Assembly: GCA_937877675.1 (NCBI GenBank)
Contig: CALEIS010000077.1
Span: 1-13,322 of the forward strand
Length of the DNA: 13,322 nucleotides
DNA from: an uncultured Clostridia bacterium
Lineage (GTDB): Bacteria > Bacillota > Clostridia > Oscillospirales > Acutalibacteraceae
Direction of reading: 5' to 3'
The translations under genes and the position numbers were made by a program. Below the pieces are notes generated by a model that was not told the DNA's origin, did no database searches, and saw only the letters and a program-made list of their open reading frames with translations. Below, one piece after another: positions 1-6,587 of the stretch. Positions within the stretch are counted from its first letter, which is position 1. The number at the start of each line of letters is the position of its first letter.

Positions 1-1
1 T

Positions 2-940
2 TATTCGGTAAATGATTTAAGGAAAATTGAAAAGGAACTACACGCATTAGTTCGTATTGGATATAACCCTGATTTTTGTGGTGAAATTCCTGTGCCTATT
101 CAAATTGCAGGGGCAGTTATCTTTCAAAATCAGGCACAATTCAACCCATTACAATTTTTGTCCTATATTGCAAAAGGTTTAACTATTTACGAAAATACAA
201 AGGTCATTGAAATTCGTGGAAAACACGCTTTTACAGAGAATGCAAAAGTAACTGCAGATTATTTTATTGTTGCAACACATTTTCCTTTTATGAATAAATT
301 TGGTATGTATTCTCTGAAACTTTTTCAGGAAAGGTCATATGTTTTGGCTATTGAACGAGGTCCGCAGATTGATGGAATGTATGTTGATGAGGCTAAAAAA
401 GGAATGTCCTTTCGTAACTATGGGAATTATCTTTTAATCGGTGGTGGTGACCACAGAACAGGCAAAGATGGTGGAAATTATCGTGAATTAAAATCATTTT
501 CTGCCATTCATTATCCGTCAAACCCTATAAAGTATCAGTGGGCAACTCAGGATTGTATGACTCTTGATTCTGTACCATATATAGGCAGATATTCGAAAAA
601 AATCCCCAATGTTCTTGTGGCAACGGGATTTAATAAATGGGGAATGACATCGGCTATGGTTTCGGCTGAAATCCTTTGTGATATTGTTCTTAATAAAAAG
701 AATGACTACGAAGAGCTTTTTGACCCATCAAGAAGTGTTTTGACCACACAATTACCAATAAACATTTTTGAGTCAACTGTGGGGCTTTTAACACCATCTA
801 AAAAGCGTTGTCCACATTTAGGTTGTGCCTTAAAGTGGAATTCGGCAGAGCATAGTTGGGACTGTCCCTGCCACGGTTCGAGATTTACTGAAAAAGGCGA
901 ACTAATAAACAATCCCGCTACAAGCAACCTAAAAAAATAA
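2..940 (+). CDS. FAD-dependent oxidoreductase with C-terminal Rieske [2Fe-2S] domain, 5' truncated
   Basis: The reading frame is open from the left edge of the window, so the N-terminal part, including the FAD-binding GxGxxG, lies outside; 312 residues are visible. A GTG at 92 is internal, not a start. The visible part of the DAO-type flavoprotein has the segments GGGDHRTGKDGG and VATGFNKWGMTSA, typical of the family that includes Bacillus YhfW. The last 45 residues are a Rieske domain: box I CPHLGC (codons 809-826) and box II CPCHGS (863-880) supply the two Cys and two His cluster ligands, plus the extra Cys pair that forms a disulfide in cytochrome bc-type Rieske proteins. It is probably a cytosolic two-centre electron-transfer dehydrogenase; the substrate is unknown. 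It ends at a strong terminator and has no visible operon partner. The family call is secure, the reaction is not. Confidence 0.9.
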   Translation, partial: YSVNDLRKIEKELHALVRIGYNPDFCGEIPVPIQIAGAVIFQNQAQFNPLQFLSYIAKGLTIYENTKVIEIRGKHAFTENAKVTADYFIVATHFPFMNKFGMYSLKLFQERSYVLAIERGPQIDGMYVDEAKKGMSFRNYGNYLLIGGGDHRTGKDGGNYRELKSFSAIHYPSNPIKYQWATQDCMTLDSVPYIGRYSKKIPNVLVATGFNKWGMTSAMVSAEILCDIVLNKKNDYEELFDPSRSVLTTQLPINIFESTVGLLTPSKKRCPHLGCALKWNSAEHSWDCPCHGSRFTEKGELINNPATSNLKK

Positions 941-965
941 AGTCGGTATTTCTACCGACTTTTAC
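941..965. terminator. Bidirectional intrinsic terminator between convergent genes
   Basis: A perfect 8-bp stem, AGTCGGTA (941-948) with TACCGACT (953-960), closes a TTTC loop. A T-rich run follows on the + strand (from 961), and a run of Ts follows on the - strand (the A-run at 931-940). It therefore serves both the Rieske oxidoreductase gene (+) and the GDSL hydrolase gene (-), whose stop codons flank it. Confidence 0.85.
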
Positions 966-1622
966 TTATTTTAACAATGGAATTACATTTTCTGCAATAA
1001 TCTCATAAGCTTTTGCATTGATGTGCAAGCCGTCAAAAGTGAATTCTTCTTTCAATTCGCCCTTTGAGTCTCTTAACTTATCGTTCAAATCAAGCCAAAT
1101 ACAATCGTGTTTTTCACAGATTTTAATGAATTCCTTATTCATTTCGTTGATTTTTTTGTTGCTACGTTTTTCATTTCTGAATCGCATAGGTCTGTTAATA
1201 GGATAAACTGCTTCAATTATGAAATTGATGTCAGGACAAGCCTTTTTTGTTTCAGTAATGATTTTTTCCATATTTGCAAGGGACATTGAAAGTGGAAGTC
1301 CACGACCAATATCGTTTGTACCAATAAGAAGCACAAGATTTTTAGGCTCAATAGAAAGTACATTGTCATAAAGCCTTTCCAAAAGTCTGTCGGTTGTGTC
1401 ACCACTGATACCACGATTATAAACAGCCTGACCACTTGATTTGCAGAAATCATAAAACAATTCATAGTAGTTAAAAAAGTCTGTAATAGAGTCACCTAAA
1501 AGCACAGTCTGGTGTTTAAGAGCATATTTCTTGTTGAGTAATGTGTAATTACTCTTTTTAGTTGCCATTTCACGGTTGTATTCAGTAACCTTTGAATAAT
1601 TAATTTTCTTTTTAAATAACAT
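966..1622 (-). CDS. SGNH/GDSL-type hydrolase (esterase/lipase-like)
   Basis: This 218-residue protein has the four SGNH blocks in order: GDSIT with nucleophile Ser45 at 43-47, the oxyanion Gly of RGISG near 71-74, GTND at 102-105 with Asn104, and DGLH at 197-200 giving the catalytic Asp197/His200 pair. The family hydrolyses ester bonds in lipids, acylated sugars or polysaccharides; the substrate here cannot be told. No signal peptide is seen, so it is probably cytosolic, although its partner gene encodes a membrane-anchored hydrolase. The ATG is preceded by AGGGTG inside the 3' end of the upstream gene. Only 9 bp separate the two, so they are almost certainly co-transcribed. Length is normal for the family (about 200-220). 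Confidence 0.9.
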   Translation of the reverse strand: MLFKKKINYSKVTEYNREMATKKSNYTLLNKKYALKHQTVLLGDSITDFFNYYELFYDFCKSSGQAVYNRGISGDTTDRLLERLYDNVLSIEPKNLVLLIGTNDIGRGLPLSMSLANMEKIITETKKACPDINFIIEAVYPINRPMRFRNEKRSNKKINEMNKEFIKICEKHDCIWLDLNDKLRDSKGELKEEFTFDGLHINAKAYEIIAENVIPLLK

Positions 1623-1631
1623 AAAATCACC

Positions 1632-2678
1632 CTATTCTGTCAGGAAATCCCTTTTCATAGCACATTCTTCAAGGAATGATGAAACTGTTTCCATAACGGA
1701 CAAATCTTCTTTTGTTATGAGAGAATAGTCGATATTCTGATAGATTTCGTATGCTTCAGGACTGTTTTTACCCAATGACTCGATTTTTGCGAATGTGTCG
1801 TTAAGATATTGTTCAGCATCTTTTGCAAGATAAACATTATGGAATTTGTTTTCATAAAGAATTGTTCTTGAATTTGGATTGTCCTGTATTTCTTGTTTTC
1901 TACCAACAGGACTATTCTTAACTGTAACCTGCATATCGTTTCCACCATGCAAAACAAGTGTTGGAATAGAGTTTGAGTTGATGGAATTGCATGAACGAAG
2001 GATTCCAGCTTTACCAAAACGCAAGTAGTTAATTATATCAAAGAAAGGACTTAAAACTGAAAGATTAACCTTTGTTTTTTGTTTTGCAATATCACGGATA
2101 AGTTTGTTCATTGAGTTAAAAGGAGAAAATGCAACGATTCCTTTAATTTCCACATCTGGATTAAGTGCAGAAACGTTGGAAACGCTGTAAGCACCCCATG
2201 AATGACCAACTAAAAGAACTGATAATTCTTTTAAATCCTCACGACTTTTTACAAATTGGAGTGCGTGTTTAAGGTCAATAATACCTTGTGCAAATCCATT
2301 GATTTTTTTGCCTTCGGATGTACAAGTACCAGTGTTGTCATAAGCCAATACCATGTAACCCTTTTGAGCAAAGTAGTTAATTTCCGTGGTATATGCTAAA
2401 TGACCTGCACCCATACCGTGAGAGAAAACAATAAGACCTTTGTAAGAGTCAACTTTTGCACTACTGTATAAAAAACCGTTAAGAGTTTGTCCTTTGTTGG
2501 ATTTGAAATTTATAGGCAAAGCATTAAGATTATCAAAATTCTTTGCTTTGAGATATTTTAAGTTTTCGTCACCCTCACAACGTTGGTTAATACCGGCAGA
2601 ATTCAAAATAACTATTGCAAAGGCAAATAAAAAGATTATCAACAAGATAAGGCTTATAGCAAGTATAATGTATGTCAT
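1632..2678 (-). CDS. Membrane-anchored alpha/beta hydrolase (serine hydrolase)
   Basis: 348 residues from the chosen start. Residues 3-25 are one long hydrophobic helix, so the protein is probably anchored in the membrane by its N-terminus. The catalytic domain follows, with an HG oxyanion motif (SHGMG), the nucleophile elbow GHSWG (Ser160), an acid in LHGGND and a late His in KFHN. The order and spacing fit an alpha/beta-hydrolase triad resembling the YqkD/FrsA-type family. The substrate is unknown. A TTG at 2700-2702 would add 8 residues, but the ATG at 2676-2678 has a well-placed AAAGGA 8 bases upstream and is preferred. It is the first gene of a two-gene unit with the SGNH hydrolase, read divergently from an XRE regulator that may control it. 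Confidence 0.85.
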   Translation of the reverse strand: MTYIILAISLILLIIFLFAFAIVILNSAGINQRCEGDENLKYLKAKNFDNLNALPINFKSNKGQTLNGFLYSSAKVDSYKGLIVFSHGMGAGHLAYTTEINYFAQKGYMVLAYDNTGTCTSEGKKINGFAQGIIDLKHALQFVKSREDLKELSVLLVGHSWGAYSVSNVSALNPDVEIKGIVAFSPFNSMNKLIRDIAKQKTKVNLSVLSPFFDIINYLRFGKAGILRSCNSINSNSIPTLVLHGGNDMQVTVKNSPVGRKQEIQDNPNSRTILYENKFHNVYLAKDAEQYLNDTFAKIESLGKNSPEAYEIYQNIDYSLITKEDLSVMETVSSFLEECAMKRDFLTE

Positions 2679-2686
2679 AAGAATCA

Positions 2687-2692
2687 TCCTTT
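2687..2692 (-). promoter_or_regulatory. Ribosome binding site that sets the hydrolase start
   Basis: AAAGGA on the - strand lies 8 bases before the ATG at 2676-2678. It falls inside the coding extension that would follow from the TTG at 2702, which itself has no good Shine-Dalgarno site. This favours the shorter protein. Confidence 0.6.
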
Positions 2693-2705
2693 CAATATTC
2701 AATTT

Positions 2706-2734
2706 ATTTTAACATATAGGAGCAAATATTGCAA
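2706..2734 (-). promoter_or_regulatory. Sigma-A type promoter of the hydrolase operon
   Basis: On the - strand: -35 TTGCAA (2729-2734), a 17-bp spacer, then -10 TAAAAT (2706-2711) preceded by TGT, an extended -10 element. The -35 box lies in the GCAA/TTGC inverted repeats shared with the divergent XRE promoter. Confidence 0.6.
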
Positions 2735-2746
2735 ATTTTTGTTGCA
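2722..2746. promoter_or_regulatory. Candidate operator between divergent promoters
   Basis: Two overlapping inverted repeats are visible: GCAA-ATA-TTGC (2722-2732) and TGCAA-N7-TTGCA (2730-2746). They cover the -35 box of the hydrolase promoter and the probable -35 box of the XRE promoter. That is the expected position for a site where the neighbouring XRE protein would repress both directions. The assignment is inferred from position and symmetry only. Confidence 0.4.
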
Positions 2747-2771
2747 GTGATGAATTGATTTGTAGTATAAT
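2742..2771 (+). promoter_or_regulatory. Promoter of the XRE regulator gene
   Basis: A consensus -10 TATAAT stands at 2766-2771. The best -35 is TTGCAG at 2742-2747 with an 18-bp spacer, a weak match. A strong AGGGGGAG ribosome binding site follows before the TTG start at 2796. Confidence 0.6.
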
Positions 2772-2795
2772 ATAAAAAAGAAGGGGGAGATAGCC

Positions 2796-3164
2796 TTGAA
2801 ATATTCTAATCAACTCAAAATAATAAGATTACAAAATAAATTCACACAACAACAACTTGCTGATGCCTTGGGGATTACTCGCTCGGCATATTGTGGATAT
2901 GAAATTGGCAGACGCTCTCCTGATTTAGATACTATTATTAGAATTTCAGAATTCTATAATCTTTCCTTGGTGGATTTCTTTTCTAAGTTGGATAATAATT
3001 GTGTGAGTGAAACATCCAACTTTGACTCAAATGAGGAAGAATGGTGGGTTTCAAAACTTACCAAAGAAGAAAGAGCATTAATTGCAAGTGTTCGTTCAAT
3101 GGAAGAAAAAGACAAAAAAGAAGTTTATAATTTGGCAAAAAGCAAAGTTAATAGCAAAAAGTAA
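2796..3164 (+). CDS. XRE-family (Cro/C1-type) transcriptional regulator
   Basis: 122 residues. Residues 5-60 form a helix-turn-helix of the phage-repressor type, with FTQQQLADALGITRSAYCGYE spanning the recognition region and a typical RRSPDLDTIIRISEFY continuation. The remaining 60 residues are charged, rich in Lys and Glu and probably helical; they may serve for dimerisation, and no sensor domain is recognised. The start is TTG, supported by AGGGGGAG 6-8 bases upstream; the next Met in this frame comes far too late. The gene diverges from the two-hydrolase operon, so a likely role is local repressor of that operon and of itself. It is closed by its own terminator, so it is monocistronic. The family call is secure; the target and signal are inferred or unknown. 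Confidence 0.88.
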   Translation: MKYSNQLKIIRLQNKFTQQQLADALGITRSAYCGYEIGRRSPDLDTIIRISEFYNLSLVDFFSKLDNNCVSETSNFDSNEEEWWVSKLTKEERALIASVRSMEEKDKKEVYNLAKSKVNSKK

Positions 3165-3170
3165 TTATAT

Positions 3171-3200
3171 TGTCCTGCAGTTGTTCTGTAGGACATTTTT
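3171..3200 (+). terminator. Intrinsic terminator after the XRE gene
   Basis: A 10-bp stem, TGTCCTGCAG (3171-3180) with CTGTAGGACA (3186-3195) and one G-T wobble, closes a 5-base loop and is followed by TTTTT. It starts 6 bases after the stop codon. Confidence 0.85.
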
Positions 3201-3201
3201 G

Positions 3202-3226
3202 TTAGCCATATTGACTAATTGGCTAA
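3202..3226. promoter_or_regulatory. Candidate metal-repressor operator
   Basis: A perfect inverted repeat, TTAGCCA (3202-3208) and TGGCTAA (3220-3226), has an 11-base centre that holds the -35 box TTGACT. The arms resemble half-sites of DtxR-type operators, which carry TTAG and CTAA ends. It lies directly upstream of the DtxR-family gene, so autorepression is the simplest reading. This is inferred, not proven. Confidence 0.5.
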
Positions 3227-3240
3227 TTTTATGGTAAAAT
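3211..3240 (+). promoter_or_regulatory. Promoter of the regulator-flavoprotein operon
   Basis: -35 TTGACT (3211-3216), an 18-bp spacer, and -10 TAAAAT (3235-3240) preceded by TGG, an extended -10. The -35 lies within the inverted repeat at 3202-3226. Confidence 0.65.
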
Positions 3241-3275
3241 AATTAATTGAAATATATTGTTAAGGAAAGTAAAAA

Positions 3276-3665
3276 ATGAAAAATGATAACAATAATATGA
3301 CATCTTCACTTGAAGATTATCTTGAAGCAGTTTTCGTTGTTTCAAAACAAAAAAATAGCGTAAGACTGACTGATATAGCAGAGCATCTTGGTGTGTCAAA
3401 GCCAAGTGCTAATCGTGCAATCAACACACTTAAACAAAACGGATATTTAGAGCATGTTACCTATGGTGATATCGTCATTACTCCAAAAGGTGAAACCTAT
3501 GCTGCAAATGTTTTGAGAAGACATAGGTTGATTAAACATTTCTTAATAGATACCCTTGGTGTTGATGAAAAAACTGCCGAAAGAGATGCCTGTCAGATGG
3601 AGCATGTTGTGAGTGCAGATACTATCGAAAGGCTTTATGATTATCTTGAAAGGTGGGGTGGATAA
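3276..3665 (+). CDS. DtxR/MntR-family metal-dependent transcriptional regulator
   Basis: 129 residues: an N-terminal winged helix (about 8-70, with VRLTDIAEHLGVSKPSANRA and wing YGDIVITPKG) and a metal-binding/dimerisation domain (about 71-129). There is no SH3-like third domain, as in MntR. Visible candidate ligands by family alignment are Asp14, Glu17, His83, Cys106, Glu109 and His110. Asp14/Glu17 match MntR, while Cys in DACxxEH matches the iron regulators DtxR/IdeR, so the metal could be Fe or Mn. The family binds DNA when metal-loaded and represses uptake or redox genes. The ATG has AAGGAAAG upstream. Its stop shares one base with the ATG of the next gene, so regulator and flavoproteins form one operon, probably autorepressed at 3202-3226. 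Confidence 0.9.
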   Translation: MKNDNNNMTSSLEDYLEAVFVVSKQKNSVRLTDIAEHLGVSKPSANRAINTLKQNGYLEHVTYGDIVITPKGETYAANVLRRHRLIKHFLIDTLGVDEKTAERDACQMEHVVSADTIERLYDYLERWGG

Positions 3666-4909
3666 TGTTTAAGGTTGCAATAATTGGTGGCGGTGCTTCA
3701 GGACTTGCCTGTGCCATTGAGATAATGAAAACAGTAAAAAACAAAGATGATGTAAAGATTACTGTAATTGAAAAACTACCACGAGTTGGTAAGAAAATTT
3801 TAGTTACAGGTAACGGAAGATGTAACCTTACAAATATGAATTCTGCTTCATCAGGATTTAGGGGAAACACGGATTTTGCGTATGTTGCCCTTAATAAATA
3901 TACTCCAGAGAGCAATATTGAATTTTTCAACGAAATGGGACTTTATACACGAGTAGAAGATGAGGGTAGAGTGTATCCACTTTCAAATCAAGCATCTTCT
4001 GTGCTTGATGCACTTCGATTTGAGTGTGAAAGACTTGGTGTAGAAGTAATTTGTGATTACAATGTTGTACACGTGAAATCCGTGTTTAATGGTGTTGTAC
4101 AAAAACTGGTTGTCAATAATAAAGACCGCTTTGACTATGTTGTTATAGCCTCAGGTGGAAAAGCTGCAAAAGTACATGGTACGGATGGGGATTCTTATGA
4201 CCTTCTTAAAATGATAGGACACAGAATAACTCCTATTGCACCTGCTCTTGTTTCTCTTAACTGTGATAATTTTACAAAAGCACTTAAAGGTGTGCGTTCA
4301 ATTTGTAAAATGGATTTGATTATTGATGGTGAAAAGGTACTTCAAAACTATGGTGAAGTTCAGTTTACTGACTATGGTCTTTCAGGAATTCCCATTATGC
4401 AGTTGTCACGCTATGTTTCTATGTCACCATCGGAAGAAATTACAATAAATATTGATGTGACACCTGATTTTTCCTTTGACGAAATCAAAAAATATCTTGA
4501 TGACCGTCGTGAATATGGAACAGGCCTTTGTGAGAATGTGCTTATCGGTGTTATGAACAAGCAGTTGTGTATAACATTATTAAAAGAGTGTGGTATTGCA
4601 CCAAACGGAAAGATTTGTGAACTTGGTGATGGTGAAATATTAAACCTTGCAAAGCTCTGCAAGTGCTGGAATATCAAGATTAAAACAGCCCGTGGCTTTG
4701 ATGTTGCACAGGTTACAGCAGGTGGTGCAGATTGTTCACAATTCAACAGCGAAACAATGGAATCAAAATTAGTCCAGAATCTTTTTTGTTGTGGTGAAGC
4801 ACTTGATGTTGACGGAGATTGTGGCGGATATAATTTACAATGGGCGTGGAGTTCAGGCAGAACAGCAGGACACACAATAGGTGAGAGGATAAACAATGCT
4901 CAGAATTAG
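3665..4909 (+). CDS. BaiN/HI0933-type NAD(P)/FAD-dependent oxidoreductase
   Basis: 414 residues from the ATG at 3665, supported by AGGTGG eight bases upstream; an in-frame GTG at 3653 would overlap the regulator further and lacks such a site. The N-terminal Rossmann motif is GGGASG (8-13), with the ribose-binding Glu36. The family signature TGNGRCNLTN is at 48-57, and the C-terminal FAD-contact segment with CGE, DVDGDCGGYNLQWAWSSG is intact. HI0933 flavoproteins are cytosolic reductases of largely unknown substrate; BaiN was reported in bile-acid dehydroxylation, but that role cannot be transferred from sequence alone. The gene overlaps the regulator by 1 base and the next flavoprotein by 14 bases, so translation is coupled. 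Length is normal (about 400-420). Confidence 0.9.
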   Translation: MFKVAIIGGGASGLACAIEIMKTVKNKDDVKITVIEKLPRVGKKILVTGNGRCNLTNMNSASSGFRGNTDFAYVALNKYTPESNIEFFNEMGLYTRVEDEGRVYPLSNQASSVLDALRFECERLGVEVICDYNVVHVKSVFNGVVQKLVVNNKDRFDYVVIASGGKAAKVHGTDGDSYDLLKMIGHRITPIAPALVSLNCDNFTKALKGVRSICKMDLIIDGEKVLQNYGEVQFTDYGLSGIPIMQLSRYVSMSPSEEITINIDVTPDFSFDEIKKYLDDRREYGTGLCENVLIGVMNKQLCITLLKECGIAPNGKICELGDGEILNLAKLCKCWNIKIKTARGFDVAQVTAGGADCSQFNSETMESKLVQNLFCCGEALDVDGDCGGYNLQWAWSSGRTAGHTIGERINNAQN

Positions 4910-6491
4910 TGAAATTAAACTTGACCTTGACTGTGATTTTCATGATATTGAAGATGCAGTTGTCAAGACTTTAAAAATAAGCAAAAACAGAATATTAAAA
5001 ACAGAAATCTTTAAACAGAGTGTGGATTGTCGTAAGGGTGAAGTCCGTTTTGTTTTTACAGCGGATGTAACTGTTGACGGTGACGAAGATAAGATTTTGG
5101 AAAGTCTTAATAATAATCGAGTTATCAAATGTCAGAAATACGAATATAAAATGCCTGAGTCCAACAGAAAAAGCACTTTGTCACCTGTTGTTGCAGGTTT
5201 TGGCCCTGCAGGTATGTTTGCAGGACTTATTCTTGCTCGTAGCGGACATTGTCCCATTATTATCGAGCGAGGTAGGGATATTGATGCAAGAACGGACGAT
5301 GTAAACAATTTCTGGACTAATCGTATCCTTGACGAAACATCAAATATTCAATATGGTGAGGGTGGTGCAGGAACATTTTCTGACGGAAAACTCACAACAG
5401 GAATAAAAGACAGTCGTTGTCGTTTTGTATTCCAAGAATTTGTTTCTCACGGTGCTCCAGAAGATATACTTACAAATGCTAAGCCCCATATTGGTACAGA
5501 TAAACTTAAAGAAACTGTAAAATCCATCCGTGAAGAGATTATTTCTCTTGGTGGTACAATTCTTTTTGAAACTCAACTTGTAAATATTATCGTTGCCAAT
5601 AGTTTTATCCACGGTGTAACTGTAAAGGATAAATATGGTAAGGAAAGAGATATTGAAACAGACGCTCTTATTCTTTCAATCGGTCATTCTGCAAGTGATA
5701 CTATTGAAATGCTTTATGGCAAGGGTATCAATATGATGCAGAAACCATTCTCTGTGGGAGCAAGAATTGAACATCCACAGGAATATATAAATTCAGTTCA
5801 ATATGGTGAATTTAAAAATCATCCAAAATTGAAGGCTGCCGATTATAAACTTGCTTGTCATCCACCACATGGCAGAGGTGCATACACTTTTTGTATGTGT
5901 CCGGGTGGTACTGTTGTTTGTGCTTCATCTCAAAAGGGGGGAGTTGTAACAAATGGTATGAGTGAATATGCTCGTGATAAGGAAAATGCAAACTCTGCAA
6001 TTCTTGTAGGTGTTGAACCTGCAGATTTTCCAAGTGAGCACCCACTTTCAGGCTTTGAGCTTCAAAGAGAAATTGAAGAAAAAGCATTCCGTCTTGGTGG
6101 TAGTGACTATTCTGCACCTGCAACACTTGTTGGTGATTTCTTAAAGGGACAAAAATCTACAAAATTAGGTAGTGTTAAACCATCATTCACAACAGGTGTT
6201 ACAATGGGTGATATAAGTGAAGCATTACCTCAAAAAGTTGTAAACACAATGCGTGATGCACTAGTGCAGATGGATAAGAAGCTTAAAGGCTTTGCTATGG
6301 ATGAAGCAGTGCTTACTGCTCCTGAAACCAGAAGTTCATCACCTGTGAGAATTCTTCGTGATGAATTTTATCAGACAAATATCCGTGGACTTTATCCTTG
6401 TGGTGAAGGTGCAGGATATGCAGGTGGTATTGTTTCTGCTGCTGTTGACGGTGTAAAATGTGCAGAAGCCGTTTTATCCGACGAAACATAA
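4896..6491 (+). CDS. COG2509-type FAD-dependent dehydrogenase
   Basis: 531 residues. Residues 1-95 form a small alpha/beta domain before the FAD-binding fold, as in the COG2509 family. The dinucleotide motif GFGPAG lies at 101-106 and is followed by the family segments QYGEGGAGTFSDGKL and KPHIGTDKL. The C-terminus carries GEGAGYAGGIVSAAVDGV, the second FAD contact of GR2-like flavoproteins. COG2509 proteins are widespread in Firmicutes and their physiological substrate is not established. The ATG has GAGAGGA seven bases upstream and lies inside the previous gene, a 14-base overlap. It is the last gene of the operon; I see no strong terminator in the 96 bases after it, so some read-through into the pseudokinase gene is possible. 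Confidence 0.88.
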   Translation: MLRISEIKLDLDCDFHDIEDAVVKTLKISKNRILKTEIFKQSVDCRKGEVRFVFTADVTVDGDEDKILESLNNNRVIKCQKYEYKMPESNRKSTLSPVVAGFGPAGMFAGLILARSGHCPIIIERGRDIDARTDDVNNFWTNRILDETSNIQYGEGGAGTFSDGKLTTGIKDSRCRFVFQEFVSHGAPEDILTNAKPHIGTDKLKETVKSIREEIISLGGTILFETQLVNIIVANSFIHGVTVKDKYGKERDIETDALILSIGHSASDTIEMLYGKGINMMQKPFSVGARIEHPQEYINSVQYGEFKNHPKLKAADYKLACHPPHGRGAYTFCMCPGGTVVCASSQKGGVVTNGMSEYARDKENANSAILVGVEPADFPSEHPLSGFELQREIEEKAFRLGGSDYSAPATLVGDFLKGQKSTKLGSVKPSFTTGVTMGDISEALPQKVVNTMRDALVQMDKKLKGFAMDEAVLTAPETRSSSPVRILRDEFYQTNIRGLYPCGEGAGYAGGIVSAAVDGVKCAEAVLSDET

Positions 6492-6524
6492 CAAAATTTC
6501 CATAAAATGTAATCAAACTGTAAT

Positions 6525-6554
6525 TTGACTTTATTACTATATGTGGTATATTAT
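6525..6554 (+). promoter_or_regulatory. Promoter of the zinc-ribbon/PASTA pseudokinase gene
   Basis: -35 TTGACT (6525-6530), with -10 either TATATT (6547-6552, 16-bp spacer) or TATTAT (6549-6554, 18-bp spacer). An AAAGGAGGAA ribosome binding site at 6571-6580 precedes the TTG start. Confidence 0.6.
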
Positions 6555-6587
6555 TCTTGTAAAATCTGGTAAAGGAGGAATAGCATT

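Noticed and set aside
92..94. GTG as the start of the Rieske oxidoreductase
   Set aside because: The frame is open to the window edge with family-like sequence before it, and the FAD-binding motif must lie upstream.
4411..4896. Long minus-strand open frame within the BaiN-type gene
   Set aside because: It is a shadow of a strongly supported flavoprotein gene, with no ribosome site or recognisable domain.
5812..6126. Minus-strand open frame rich in His and Gln within the COG2509 gene
   Set aside because: The composition reflects complementing the host gene's codons; no start context or family match was seen.
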